Below, piece after piece: positions 33,389 to 42,843 of a stretch of DNA of 64,000 nucleotides. The notes under the pieces were generated by a model that saw only the letters and a list, made by a program, of their open reading frames with translations, had not been told where the DNA came from and did no database searches. The position numbers and the translations under genes were made by a program. The stretch's first letter is position 1. Every line of letters starts with the position of its first letter. The stretch is from Flavobacteriales bacterium UBA1993 (GTDB taxonomy: Bacteria; Bacteroidota; Bacteroidia; Flavobacteriales_G; Salibacteraceae). The DNA is taken from NCBI GenBank assembly GCA_002336485.1, contig DDCZ01000034.1:51707-115706 (forward strand), given 5' to 3'.

Positions 33389-34411
33389 TTAGTCGGTGGT
33401 TTTTGCGCTTTTTACCATCGCTTCTATTTCTCGAATAAATGAGCGTTTATTAAATTGAGGTCCATATACATAGCCCTCAACAAAATATTGGTTTTTTGAT
33501 ATTGGATCATAAAAAGCAATCGCATAGAACGCCCCCCCCATAAACACACCCTTGGCCCCCTCCATTCTCCAGAGCCCTCGCATTTCTTTCGCGGCACTAC
33601 CACGAAACGAAATTGTATTAATAACGGGTGCGATGTATCTGTTGCTGATGGACATATATGAGGTGCTTGGCCCCTCAACAAAAGCTTTGTTGATGTTGTT
33701 TTTCCAGGCGATTAGACTGGTGTCACTAAATTGAAGCGTGTCAGAATATGGGCGCTGATAGATCATAATGCCCTGGTTTATTTGATGTTGAAACCCTCCA
33801 ATTGGTTTCTCTCGATCAAGCCTCAACCAAAGAAAATCAGGCGATTGTTTAGCCAATTCAAAGTCTTCTTGAAGAATTAAGCTTACGCCACTCAGCATCA
33901 ACACCTCTTCCTTGAGTTTCTCATCACCGAAGGCGCGGTTACGCGACGCAAGCCTACTTATTTCGGCCTGATGAAATTCCTTTAACACCCCTGGAAATTC
34001 GTTCTCCAAAAAAGTGGGCAGGTCGTTCAGTTTATTGAGATTGACAATAATTTGGGTTTGTTGTTTCGCGTAAATATCCTTGCGCTTGAGCGCACCGGTT
34101 TTATTCGTTGGGTCGATCCTAAACTCAAGAATATTACGATGGGTTTTAAATAGATCTACAAACCCCTCCGTACTCACCTCAACGGATGTGAATAAAGGTT
34201 CGTCTGCTGGTAAACCTTCAAAGAGGGTTAGCAACTCCTTTTTAAGTAGGTTAGCCTCATCAGACGCCCATAGAACGGGCGGCGCAACAACAACAATCTC
34301 TCCTTGGTTTCCCGTGTTTGCTGGCAGGTACGAGCGATTATCTCCCGTGTCTTCCATACAGCTCACACAAGTAATGGTAAGAGCAACCCAATATAGGAAG
34401 GAGCGCATCAT
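33389..34411 (-). CDS. DUF4837 lipoprotein
   Basis: A 340-residue lipoprotein (lipobox CVSC, Cys19) matching my recollection of the Bacteroidota DUF4837 family: an early GEIVVVAPPVLW segment, a central KRKDIYAKQQTQIIVN region and a C-terminal FMGGAFYAIAFYDPISKNQYFVEG-like segment. Function unknown. It overlaps the upstream lytic transglycosylase by 4 bases, so a link to cell wall processes is plausible by context. It is convergent with the dehydratase with seven bases between. Confidence 0.8.
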   Translation of the reverse strand: MMRSFLYWVALTITCVSCMEDTGDNRSYLPANTGNQGEIVVVAPPVLWASDEANLLKKELLTLFEGLPADEPLFTSVEVSTEGFVDLFKTHRNILEFRIDPTNKTGALKRKDIYAKQQTQIIVNLNKLNDLPTFLENEFPGVLKEFHQAEISRLASRNRAFGDEKLKEEVLMLSGVSLILQEDFELAKQSPDFLWLRLDREKPIGGFQHQINQGIMIYQRPYSDTLQFSDTSLIAWKNNINKAFVEGPSTSYMSISNRYIAPVINTISFRGSAAKEMRGLWRMEGAKGVFMGGAFYAIAFYDPISKNQYFVEGYVYGPQFNKRSFIREIEAMVKSAKTTD

Positions 34412-35877
34412 TTTTGGCCAACAATGAGTTTATTACCAGGCTTCATGTTGTTAAAATTCACGCCGTGGTTCCAACGCTTGAGGTCTTCAAGAGATTGGCC
34501 TTGCGCTTTCGCAATATCCCATAATGTATCACCCGAACGAACGGTGTAATAGGTGGCGCCTTCAATGGTCTCAATCTTTGGTTTTTGTTGCTGAACCTGC
34601 TTTTTTGGTTGAGCTTGCTGAGAGCCGTATATCAGGAGTTTTTGACCTACCCTTAGGTTGGTAGACCTTAGGTTGTTCCAATCTTGTAGTTGACGGACAC
34701 TACAACCGTTGCGAGCAGCAATTTTGCCTAAATAATCTCCTGAGCGTACAATGTATTGGTAACTACTTTTCTGTTCTGCCTCCACCGCTTCAGCCTCGAC
34801 CTTGGTGGCCTCAAGTTTCAAAAGAGAGTCAATTTTGAGTTCGTTGTTGACCCATAGTTGAGCCTTTTCTTTAGGTAAGAACAAAATATTGAGGTCGTCG
34901 TAGGCTGGCACAAACCCTGTGCGATAGACAGGGTTAAGGGTGTACAACACCGCAGGGTCAACCTCAATTATTTCGGCGGCTCGTTCTAGCGAGGTTGGAT
35001 GTTTTAACGTAATGCTATCCACATCAGTCGCAGTATTTTCAATTGGGGTGGCATAAATATTATGATCACCAGCATACTCAAACATGTAGTTTACCGCGAC
35101 AAATGCGGGCACATACCCCCTAGTTTCTCTTGGTAAATACGGATAGAGGTCCCAATAATCTCGTTTGCCTCCGCTTCTTCTGATGGCTTTTGTAACACGG
35201 CCTTCACCGCAGTTATATGCGGCAAGAGCCAGATTCCAATCTCCAAAAAGGCCATAGAGGTAGCTAAGGTATTGAGACGCGGCTTCGGTAGATTTTTTTG
35301 GATCACACCTTTCGTCCGTGTAAGATGTTACATCTAAACCAAAGTGCTTTCCGGTTCGATACATGAATTGCCACAACCCTGTTGCACCAGCACGACTTTT
35401 TGCTGTCGGATTCAAACCCGACTCAACGACCGCGAGATATTTTAATTCTAAGGGCAAATCGTATTTATCCAGGGTCTCTTCGAACATCGGAAAATACAGC
35501 TCACTTCGCCCTAAACTGGAGGCGCTTAACCGCCTCTTCTTTGATACATAGAGGTGAATAAACGCTTCAATGGTTTGATTATAAGAAAGGTCAAACGGGG
35601 TTTTAGCATCGAGCAATTCTAACCGCTGGGCATAAACTTCAGAGGAGAATATTGGAACGGAGTCAGAGACCATTAAGTCTTGGGGTGAGTTCAAACCCTG
35701 AGACAGGTCAACGAGGTCTTCATAATAGCATTGAATAATGCTGTCTAAGTGAGAGGCGTAAGGGTTGTCTACAAAAGTCGGCAAGGAGTCTGCTACCACA
35801 AGGCTGTCCGGATTTATAGAGCGAGCCTCAACAGAGATAACTAAGAACAAACCAAGAACCAGAATAGGGCTGCGCAT
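34408..35877 (-). CDS. Exported lytic transglycosylase with two LysM domains (MltD-like)
   Basis: Cleaves peptidoglycan glycan strands in the periplasm. Signal peptide about 1-18. The SLT domain (about 135-260) has the catalytic Glu152 in VVESGLNP, followed by ATGLWQFMYRTGK and AYNCGEGRV. Two LysM modules follow (about 373-416 and 443-487; YIVRSGDYLGKIA and YYTVRSGDTLWDIA), joined by a Gln/Lys-rich linker. Domain order matches MltD/DPY-type transglycosylases. It is co-translated with the DUF4837 lipoprotein (4-base overlap). Confidence 0.92.
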   Translation of the reverse strand: MRSPILVLGLFLVISVEARSINPDSLVVADSLPTFVDNPYASHLDSIIQCYYEDLVDLSQGLNSPQDLMVSDSVPIFSSEVYAQRLELLDAKTPFDLSYNQTIEAFIHLYVSKKRRLSASSLGRSELYFPMFEETLDKYDLPLELKYLAVVESGLNPTAKSRAGATGLWQFMYRTGKHFGLDVTSYTDERCDPKKSTEAASQYLSYLYGLFGDWNLALAAYNCGEGRVTKAIRRSGGKRDYWDLYPYLPRETRGYVPAFVAVNYMFEYAGDHNIYATPIENTATDVDSITLKHPTSLERAAEIIEVDPAVLYTLNPVYRTGFVPAYDDLNILFLPKEKAQLWVNNELKIDSLLKLEATKVEAEAVEAEQKSSYQYIVRSGDYLGKIAARNGCSVRQLQDWNNLRSTNLRVGQKLLIYGSQQAQPKKQVQQQKPKIETIEGATYYTVRSGDTLWDIAKAQGQSLEDLKRWNHGVNFNNMKPGNKLIVGQK

Positions 35878-35989
35878 ACGACTTAGGTGTTTTTACAACA
35901 ACGCTAAAGATTCAAATATCTTCTCAGAAAGTAGAATCCATTAGACAAAACATATAATAATTCAAACGAAGACCATGTATGGCGTGAAC

Positions 35990-37396
35990 CTAAAGGCCTT
36001 GAGCAATAGAAAAAAGGTTGGCCTCGTCAAATTGACGGCCCATCAGTTGAACTCCCGTAGGTAGGTTTTCACTCGTTTTACCTAAAGGCACAGTGATCGC
36101 AGGGTTACCTGCCAAATTAGCTTGCACAGTGAAGATGTCTTCTAAATAGAGTGCGATGGGGTCACTTGCTTTCTCTCCAATTGGGAAGGCAGGATGAGGT
36201 GTCGTTGGCGATATTATGAAGTCTGCGTCTTTCAATATTGCGTCGGTCGCATCTTTTATTAATCGTCTTACTTTCTGTCCTTTACTGTAGTAGGCATCGT
36301 AATATCCGGTACTCAATACAAATGTGCCCAGCATGATTCGGCGTTGCACTTCTGGCCCAAACCCTTCGCTTCTCGAGTTGAAATAAGTGGATGGAATGTC
36401 CTCTGAATGTTCGCTGCGGTAACCGTAGTGAACACCGTCATATCTTCCTAAATTGGATGAGGCTTCGGCCGTTGTCAATACGTAATAACAGGGGACCATG
36501 TGGTCTAAGTACGGAAAGGAAACACCTTCAACCTCATGTCCGTTTGATCGAATTTCATCAAGCTTGGCTTGAAACTGATCACGAATTTCCGGGTGAAGCC
36601 CTGGGCTGCTCATGACCTCTTTGAGATAAGCAAACTTCAGGGGTTTTGATGCGTTGGTTTTGGTGCTTGGAATTTCTTTTGCAGCCGTAGAGTCCATTTT
36701 ATCTGGGCCAGCCATACAATCATAAACGAGTTTCGCGTCCTGAACGGAGTGTGCGATAGGTCCAATTTGGTCGAAGCTCGAGGCAAAAGCAATCAATCCA
36801 TATCGAGAAACCCGGCCATAGGTTGGTTTCATGCCGACAACCCCGCAAAAGGAGGCCGGCTGCCTAATAGACCCACCAGTGTCGGACCCAAGGGCCACCA
36901 TACACATTCCTGCTGCCACCGCTGCCACAGACCCGCCGCTAGACCCACCAGGAACCAAACGCTCATCGAGTGGGTTTTTTACAGGACCAAACGCTGAGTT
37001 CTCATTGCTGCTTCCCATCGCGAATTCGTCGCAATTAACGCGGCCGATAATGATCGCGCCTTCATCAATAAGTCGTTGAACGGCAGTTGCGGTGTAAAGG
37101 GACTCAAAGCCCTCTAGCATTTTTGATGCTGCACTAACCTTGTGGCCAGCATAACACATGTTGTCTTTAATAGCAACGATTGCGCCCGCTAACTTGCCGG
37201 CTGTTCCATTGCGAATTGAATCATCAACTAGGTCGGCTTGGATTAGCGCAGATTCGCTGAAGACTTCTAAAAAAGCGTTCAGATGGTCGTTTTGTGCTTT
37301 CTCTATGAAGTGTGCACAAAGCGAGCGAGCGCTCATTGTCCCCGCCAATAATTCTTTTCTTGTCTCCTCAAGAGATCGAAACGTGTAATTGTCCAA
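35990..37396 (-). CDS. gatA: Asp-tRNA(Asn)/Glu-tRNA(Gln) amidotransferase subunit A
   Basis: Amidase subunit that releases ammonia from glutamine for transamidation of misacylated tRNAs. The Ser-cisSer-Lys triad is visible: Lys77 in VAIKDNM, the Ser pair of GGSSGGS near 152 and Ser176 in DTGGSIRQP, numbered from a TTG start at 37396. An ATG 23 codons upstream (37465) would overlap tatA by 50 bases and add a basic stretch with no family character. The C-terminus stops at FSIAQGL, about a dozen residues short of many GatA proteins, probably natural. GatB and GatC are not in the window. Confidence 0.9.
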   Translation of the reverse strand: MDNYTFRSLEETRKELLAGTMSARSLCAHFIEKAQNDHLNAFLEVFSESALIQADLVDDSIRNGTAGKLAGAIVAIKDNMCYAGHKVSAASKMLEGFESLYTATAVQRLIDEGAIIIGRVNCDEFAMGSSNENSAFGPVKNPLDERLVPGGSSGGSVAAVAAGMCMVALGSDTGGSIRQPASFCGVVGMKPTYGRVSRYGLIAFASSFDQIGPIAHSVQDAKLVYDCMAGPDKMDSTAAKEIPSTKTNASKPLKFAYLKEVMSSPGLHPEIRDQFQAKLDEIRSNGHEVEGVSFPYLDHMVPCYYVLTTAEASSNLGRYDGVHYGYRSEHSEDIPSTYFNSRSEGFGPEVQRRIMLGTFVLSTGYYDAYYSKGQKVRRLIKDATDAILKDADFIISPTTPHPAFPIGEKASDPIALYLEDIFTVQANLAGNPAITVPLGKTSENLPTGVQLMGRQFDEANLFSIAQGL

Positions 37397-37415
37397 CGTA
37401 ATAGTCTGCGCTAGA

Positions 37416-37586
37416 TTAATCTTTGAGTTTATCGGATTTATCGCCACCCTCTTCTTTGGTAGCATCCTTAAATTCCTTCATGCCTTTTCCCAACCCACGC
37501 ATGAGTTCTGGAATTTTTTTACCCCCAAAGAGTAGTAAAAGAATGGCTATTATTAATACGATTTGCCAAGGCCCGATTGCTCCCAT
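37416..37586 (-). CDS. tatA: Twin-arginine translocase subunit TatA
   Basis: A 56-residue protein. One N-terminal transmembrane helix (residues about 5-21) is followed by GGKKIPELMRGLGKGMKEFK, the TatA/MttA signature amphipathic helix, and a charged tail. TatA forms the pore of the Tat system for exporting folded proteins. It lies between the EnvC-like gene and gatA, on the same strand, and its stop is 20 bases from the preferred gatA start. TatC is not nearby. Confidence 0.9.
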   Translation of the reverse strand: MGAIGPWQIVLIIAILLLLFGGKKIPELMRGLGKGMKEFKDATKEEGGDKSDKLKD

Positions 37587-37626
37587 AATCTTAAATTAGA
37601 TTGCGAAGTTACGAAAGCGCGCCGTT

Positions 37627-38820
37627 CTATTTGGCGCCGTAGATCCAATAGATTGGATTAAGTAATTCTGTGCCCTTCCAAAGCTGGAATTCGAACTCAG
37701 TTTTACCCTTATCACTTACGATAATTCCGATTTCTTCCTTTGTGCGAACCTTGTCTCCATTACTTACAAAAGTTTCCTTGAGGTTGGTGTATACAGTTAT
37801 AAACTCACCATGGCGCACAATGACCACTTTGCCGCTGCCAGGTAGAATAAGAACTTTACTCACCTCACCTTCAAATACGGCGCGCGCGCGGCTGCCAGAA
37901 GTCGTAGAAACAGTGACGCCATTGTTTTTCACCTTGATTCCCTTCAGGAAAGGGTGTGGTTGTTCACCAAAATAGTCTACTATTTCACCCTTATCCACTG
38001 GCCACGGCAGCTTTCCTTTGTTCGCAACAAAGTTGTTGCTTAGCTCTCGAGCCTCCGGAGTTAGTTTAAAAGATTTTGAGGACCCACCTGAGCCAGACTT
38101 AGCCATTTCACGCTCAATGGCCTTTTTAATGGCCATACGAACTTCTTCCGCTTTCTTATTTGCGGCGGCAAGCTCTCGCTTATGCTTTGCCTCTTCCGTG
38201 CCTAGTTGCTTTAATTTCTTCTGCTTGTCTTGTTTTTCTCGGTTCAAAACGAGCTTTTCCTGGTTGTGGTTGTTCAGTACCGCATTCTTCTCTTCTCTTT
38301 GCGTTTCGAGTGCTAATCGCTTCTTCTCTAAATTGGCTTGGGCGCTAAGAATTGCCTCCGCTTGCTCCTGTCGGTATTCCGTAAGCTGCTGCATGTACTT
38401 CATGCGTCGAAATGCTTGCTCGAAGTCTTTACTGGCAAAAATGTACATCGCTTTATCGGCGTTGTTACGAGTCTTATAGGCTTGGGAGATCATTTGTGCG
38501 TACTCTTCTCGGAGTTGTTCGATGTCAGATTCAAAGGCCACGATGAGGTCTTCGGTTTCTTCTATTTTTCGATCAATGAGATTTAGCTCCTCGAGCAAAA
38601 CACCGATTAATTCCTGGCGTTGCTGAATTTTTTTATCCGTAAGCTTAACGTACGAAAGCGTGTTTTTACTATCCTTTTCGAGTTGAACAATAATGCCTTT
38701 TTTGTAGTCAATTTCTTCTATCAGCTTTTGCTGTTTTCTACGAAGCTCATCAGCGGTTTGGCCGACAAGAAATGTCGATGAGAGGAGGAATATTAATATA
38801 CTAAGGCACGAGCGCTTCAT
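37627..38820 (-). CDS. EnvC-like murein hydrolase activator with degenerate M23 domain
   Basis: Periplasmic coiled-coil protein, 397 aa: signal peptide (about 1-20), two long coiled coils (about 22-110 and 145-240), then a LytM/M23 fold (about 270-397). The zinc ligands are lost: the HxxxD site reads NNGVTVSTT and HxH reads EFEFQLW. As in E. coli EnvC, it should activate an amidase rather than cut peptidoglycan itself. The start overlaps the DUF4292 gene end by 20 bases. It fits the envelope block in which it sits. Confidence 0.9.
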   Translation of the reverse strand: MKRSCLSILIFLLSSTFLVGQTADELRRKQQKLIEEIDYKKGIIVQLEKDSKNTLSYVKLTDKKIQQRQELIGVLLEELNLIDRKIEETEDLIVAFESDIEQLREEYAQMISQAYKTRNNADKAMYIFASKDFEQAFRRMKYMQQLTEYRQEQAEAILSAQANLEKKRLALETQREEKNAVLNNHNQEKLVLNREKQDKQKKLKQLGTEEAKHKRELAAANKKAEEVRMAIKKAIEREMAKSGSGGSSKSFKLTPEARELSNNFVANKGKLPWPVDKGEIVDYFGEQPHPFLKGIKVKNNGVTVSTTSGSRARAVFEGEVSKVLILPGSGKVVIVRHGEFITVYTNLKETFVSNGDKVRTKEEIGIIVSDKGKTEFEFQLWKGTELLNPIYWIYGAK

Positions 38821-39637
38821 ACTTTTCAGGTATGGTAAAGGAAACGCTAACTTTCTTGTTTGTGGAGATCTTCATCACAGATGTATTCACCGTCGCTTGT
38901 TCATTGGCTGACTCTGCTAAAAATTGGATTGACTTTGGGTATGAGGAATTACAATGATCTTCATAGTCGCTGTAGGTTGCGGTGAGTGTACGCTGATCTT
39001 CAACAGCCATGATGGAGGCTTTTGAAAGACGAAAAGTTTTTGGATTTAACCCGAGTTTGACAACCAATTCAACAGGCTTTCGCATTTCTTCCAGCCGCAT
39101 GGCTCGTCTCATTTGGCCTTTATTTAAAAAGGTGAGGTTATATAAACCATCGCCCTCGGCGCTGCGAACTTTGCCGGCGGTGTGGTCAATAATTGAGGCG
39201 CCGTTGCCAGTTATGAGTGATTGTAATGTGCCAAAATCGGCATGGATCATGAACTTATTGGTCAAGTAATCATAACCACCAATGTAGAATTGGTTGTTTC
39301 TCCGATCCATATATTTTACGCTGTCTGGAGTGAATAAGAATCGAGCAATTTCAACGGCATAATATGTGGCCGAAATCCAGATTACACTATCCTGCTTAAT
39401 ACGGGCATAGAGCTTGAAACTATCATCCACTTTCGAGGTTTTAATCTCGACGTCATATTTAATGCTCATCCAGTCACAATGCAGGTCGTTGGCGCGTAAC
39501 GAGTCAACCAACTCAGCGGTTTTAAGGTTTGGAAGGTTGTCTTTACCTCCCGTTTGAGTCGCTCGGTTGCTCTTGCAGCCAACCATACAAAGGGTGAAAC
39601 AGAGACCTAATAGAGGTATGTAGGCTTTATTCAGCAA
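38801..39637 (-). CDS. DUF4292 lipoprotein
   Basis: A 278-residue lipoprotein (lipobox MVGC, Cys21) of the Bacteroidota DUF4292 family, which has a LolA/LppX-like look (long beta sheet; IKYDVEI, FKLYARIKQDSVIWIS, GLYNLTF). A role in moving lipids or lipoproteins is only a structural guess. The start is TTG at 39637, overlapping the upstream TPR gene by 11 bases; it also overlaps envC by 20 bases, so the three are tightly coupled. Confidence 0.85.
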   Translation of the reverse strand: MLNKAYIPLLGLCFTLCMVGCKSNRATQTGGKDNLPNLKTAELVDSLRANDLHCDWMSIKYDVEIKTSKVDDSFKLYARIKQDSVIWISATYYAVEIARFLFTPDSVKYMDRRNNQFYIGGYDYLTNKFMIHADFGTLQSLITGNGASIIDHTAGKVRSAEGDGLYNLTFLNKGQMRRAMRLEEMRKPVELVVKLGLNPKTFRLSKASIMAVEDQRTLTATYSDYEDHCNSSYPKSIQFLAESANEQATVNTSVMKISTNKKVSVSFTIPEKYEALVP

Positions 39638-41336
39638 GGTTCTTCGTGTTTATTTTCTCCTTAAGTCCTTCAGAATCTGATCCTAAGTTTAAAGCCTTTT
39701 CCCAATACACAATTGCTGTTGCTTGATCGTTCAACCGAAACATGGTGTCGCCATAGTGTTCAAGAACCTCCGGGCTTTTATCGCCTCCGGAATCTAATGC
39801 TTTTTCTAAGTAGTTAGAGGCTTCTGAAAACAATCCAAGCTGAAAAAGAATCCACCCGTATGTGTCAAGATATGATGCATTTGTGGGTGCTGCCTCGACC
39901 GTTTTGAATGACATTTTCTTTGCTTTTTGAAGGTCTTCTTTGCGCAGAGATAGGTAATAAGCAAAGTTGTTTAGAACATAGAGGTTTGTTGAATCGTAGC
40001 GCAATGAGCCGGTGTAGGCACTATCGGAGGACTTGTTTTGGCCAATCTCGTGATAAGCGTCTCCTAGGCTTGCAAGAAGTTGTGCCGAAAGGAAATAGTT
40101 TCCTACAACCATTTGAGATCCAGTTTTCAGGCTTTTTACCGCGGCCTTGTGATTCTTAAGCTGATTGTTCGCAATGCCATTAAACAAATAGATGCTCGGT
40201 TGGTTTGGGAACAATTCAAGGGCTTTTTCGCTGTCGATGAGCATGGATTTTTCATCATTAAGCTCTGAGTCAAGAAGAAGAATTTGATTCCATATCGCGA
40301 ACCTAGACTGGTCAAATTCTAGAGTATTGTAATAGGACGTTCTCGCATTTTCGCGTTGGCCATCCAAGTAGAGGAAATCACCGTAGACTGAATGGCTTTT
40401 TGCCTCAGCAGGGTGTGCCGTGAGCAACTGTTCACAAAGGCGAATAGTGTTGGCCCGCGTCTCTTTATCGAGCTCAGCCTTCGGATACATACTTAATAAT
40501 AAACTGACCTTGGTGTCGATATCAAGTCGAGGGTTTCCGAAGGCCCTTTCCAGGTAAAACTGGGCAGAATCGGTTTGGTTTGTTTTCTCAAAATACTCTG
40601 CAAGAGATAGTTGAATGTATGGGTTCGACGGCTCAACCGACATCGCTTGACTGTAAATCCCAAGGGCTTTTTTTAGCGCATTTTCTGCTTTATACAAGTC
40701 GGCGAGATTACTGTAAAAGCGCATTTCTGTGGGGAACAGGTCAATGGCCTTCAGCATTGTGCTTTCAGCGTCACTATACTTTCCAGCGCCTACTAAGTAT
40801 TGAAACTTGATTAGCGCCACTTCAGGGCTTGGGCCTGATAACTGTTCGAACTCGTCAAAAATCTTGAGCGCCTTCTTGACCTTTTGTGCATATAGCAGCA
40901 TGCTCGCATGATTATAAACATACTCGGGATTCCTATGCTCAAGGGAACGCAGCCGTTTGAACTCTTTATCCGCTTCTTTGTATTTCTGCTGTGCTGATAA
41001 AACATCGATCAGCTCGATTAGGTAGTACTTGTTTTTTGGGTCTAACCGACTAGCAAGCTTAAAGTTGTGCTCAGCCTGATCCAGTTGGTTTTGAGTCAAA
41101 AAAAGACGGCCAAGCGAATAATGTACCCCGTCATTTTTTGGGTCTAGGCTTAAACATTCAGCATATAGCTTAAAAGCCTCTTGGTAGTTACCCAAAACAC
41201 GTTCCTTATCTGCTGTGATATACTTGTTCGTAAATACGACCAATGCCTCATTCGAAAGGCGTTCAGATGTTTGAGCGGGGCCTAGCTTAGAAAGACTAAG
41301 GCAGAGTGCGATGATATATAAGGCGCGGTAGGGCAA
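39627..41336 (-). CDS. Exported tetratricopeptide-repeat protein
   Basis: A 569-residue protein of about 13-15 TPR units after a signal peptide (about 1-21, ending in GPAQ). Repeat signatures such as YSLGRLFLTQNQLDQAEHNF and YGWILFQLGLFSEASNYLEKAL are clear. TPR proteins act as scaffolds for complexes, so the partner is probably an envelope component encoded nearby. The start is TTG, three bases from the nucleotidyltransferase stop. Together with DUF4292 and the EnvC-like protein this looks like a conserved envelope cluster; specific role unknown. Confidence 0.85.
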   Translation of the reverse strand: MPYRALYIIALCLSLSKLGPAQTSERLSNEALVVFTNKYITADKERVLGNYQEAFKLYAECLSLDPKNDGVHYSLGRLFLTQNQLDQAEHNFKLASRLDPKNKYYLIELIDVLSAQQKYKEADKEFKRLRSLEHRNPEYVYNHASMLLYAQKVKKALKIFDEFEQLSGPSPEVALIKFQYLVGAGKYSDAESTMLKAIDLFPTEMRFYSNLADLYKAENALKKALGIYSQAMSVEPSNPYIQLSLAEYFEKTNQTDSAQFYLERAFGNPRLDIDTKVSLLLSMYPKAELDKETRANTIRLCEQLLTAHPAEAKSHSVYGDFLYLDGQRENARTSYYNTLEFDQSRFAIWNQILLLDSELNDEKSMLIDSEKALELFPNQPSIYLFNGIANNQLKNHKAAVKSLKTGSQMVVGNYFLSAQLLASLGDAYHEIGQNKSSDSAYTGSLRYDSTNLYVLNNFAYYLSLRKEDLQKAKKMSFKTVEAAPTNASYLDTYGWILFQLGLFSEASNYLEKALDSGGDKSPEVLEHYGDTMFRLNDQATAIVYWEKALNLGSDSEGLKEKINTKNLAE

Positions 41337-41339
41337 TAC

Positions 41340-42338
41340 TTATTCTATGGTCGAATAATCGCCTAAACTGCAGTCTAGCGGTAATCGTTTGATGTGTGCG
41401 TGTGTACCAACTAACGAATTGTCGAGAACAGCATTAGTTACGGAGCTGTCGTTGCGTATGATCGAGTTGCTGATTCGAGAATCTTTAATGGTTGATTTAG
41501 CCCCAATAGAAACGTGTGGCCCGATCACGCTATTTTTGATTTGAGCCTTAGGACCAATATACACAGGAGGGATTATTGTTGAATTTGAAACTACAGCGTC
41601 TGCAGAAATTTGGTTTTCATTTTCAAAACCGAGAATCATCGCGTTGGTTTCTACGGTGGCATTTTTGTTTCCGCAATCCATCCAGTTATCAACCTCACCG
41701 GGAGTGAACACCACACCTTGCGACTTCATGTTTTCTAAGGCATCCGTGAGCTGATATTCGCCACCTTTCATGATGTTATTGTCAATTAGAGACTTCAGCT
41801 CGCGCTTTAAATGATCACCATCACGGAAAAAATAGATTCCTATAATAGCCAGGTCAGAAACAAACTCTTTTGGCTTTTCGACAAAGTCGGTGATTATGCC
41901 ATCATCATCGATTTTCACTACACCAAACTGACTTGGGTCGTCAATTTGTTTCACCCAAATAACACCTTCTTTTGACTCGTCAATTTTGAAATCTGCTCTA
42001 AACAAAGTGTCAGCAAAAGCAACAATGACAGGACCACTTAGAGACTGTTCTGCACAATAGATGGCGTGCCCAGTTCCAAGGGCTTCATTTTGATAATAGA
42101 TTTTACCCTTGGCGCCAAGCGACGAAGCAATTTCCAATAATTCAGTTTCTACAGCCTGCCCAAAGTCGCCAATAATAAATCCGATTTCGTTGATTGGGTC
42201 TTCGCAGATGGAGGCAATATCTTCAACCAGTCGTCGAACAATAGGCTTCCCACCAACAGGAATTAGTGGCTTTGGTGTAATGAGTGTGTGGGGCCTCATG
42301 CGCTTTCCCATTCCGGCCATTGGGATAATTAAATTCAT
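41340..42338 (-). CDS. Sugar-phosphate nucleotidyltransferase
   Basis: A 332-residue NTP-transferase that makes an activated sugar nucleotide. The N-terminal catalytic domain (about 1-235) shows the nucleotide loop MAGMGKRMRPHTLITPKPLIPV; the C-terminal part (about 250-332) is a left-handed beta-helix with hexapeptide repeats (IGPHVSIGAKSTIKDSRISNSII). This resembles RmlA/GlmU-type enzymes, but the sugar and nucleotide are not determined. It is next to the flippase and dut on the same strand, consistent with a glycan precursor role. Confidence 0.88.
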   Translation of the reverse strand: MNLIIPMAGMGKRMRPHTLITPKPLIPVGGKPIVRRLVEDIASICEDPINEIGFIIGDFGQAVETELLEIASSLGAKGKIYYQNEALGTGHAIYCAEQSLSGPVIVAFADTLFRADFKIDESKEGVIWVKQIDDPSQFGVVKIDDDGIITDFVEKPKEFVSDLAIIGIYFFRDGDHLKRELKSLIDNNIMKGGEYQLTDALENMKSQGVVFTPGEVDNWMDCGNKNATVETNAMILGFENENQISADAVVSNSTIIPPVYIGPKAQIKNSVIGPHVSIGAKSTIKDSRISNSIIRNDSSVTNAVLDNSLVGTHAHIKRLPLDCSLGDYSTIE

Positions 42339-42405
42339 ATCTCGTATTGAGCGGCAAAAATGCGAATTCGCATCAAGGCGCTGTTTGATTGATGATTAAA
42401 CATTG

Positions 42406-42843
42406 TTATGATTTTCCAGTACTTCCAAAACCACCCTCACCACGATTTGTTTCGTTGAGTGTTTCAACGCAGTGCCATTCAACAACTTCATACTTCGCAA
42501 TGACCAATTGCGCAATGCGTTCACCATCGATTACTTCGAAAGGCTCGGCCCCGTGATTGATTAGAATAACACCAACATCTCCTCGATAATCCGCATCTAT
42601 CGTTCCCGGCGAGTTTAGAACAGTTACCCCGTTTTTATAAGCCAAACCTGAACGGGGCCGAACTTGTGCTTCAAAACCCTGGGGCAGCGCTAAATGCAGC
42701 CCTGTAGGAATGAGTGCACGACCTCCCGATAATATAAGAACGGGTCCTTCGGGTAGGAAGGCTCGGAGATCTTGTCCAGCAGATTGGGAGGTTGCGAAGG
42801 AGGGTGTGGAATGATGGCTTTTGTTGACGATCTTAATTAGCAT
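42406..42843 (-). CDS. dut: dUTP diphosphatase
   Basis: Homotrimeric dUTPase, 145 aa from the ATG at 42843 (an ATG eight codons upstream is less likely). It hydrolyses dUTP to dUMP and keeps uracil out of DNA. Conserved motifs: SAGQDLRA (1), PRSGLA (2), the catalytic Asp region GTIDADYRGDVGV (3), ERIAQLV (4) and GEGGFGSTG (5). The start overlaps the flippase gene end by 11 bases. I recall that dut inside this envelope cluster is common in Bacteroidota. Confidence 0.95.
   Translation of the reverse strand: MLIKIVNKSHHSTPSFATSQSAGQDLRAFLPEGPVLILSGGRALIPTGLHLALPQGFEAQVRPRSGLAYKNGVTVLNSPGTIDADYRGDVGVILINHGAEPFEVIDGERIAQLVIAKYEVVEWHCVETLNETNRGEGGFGSTGKS

Noticed and set aside
35990..36010. gatA truncated by a premature stop
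   Set aside because: The protein lacks about a dozen C-terminal residues of some GatA proteins, but the catalytic triad is whole and the bases after the stop do not encode the usual ending in the same frame.
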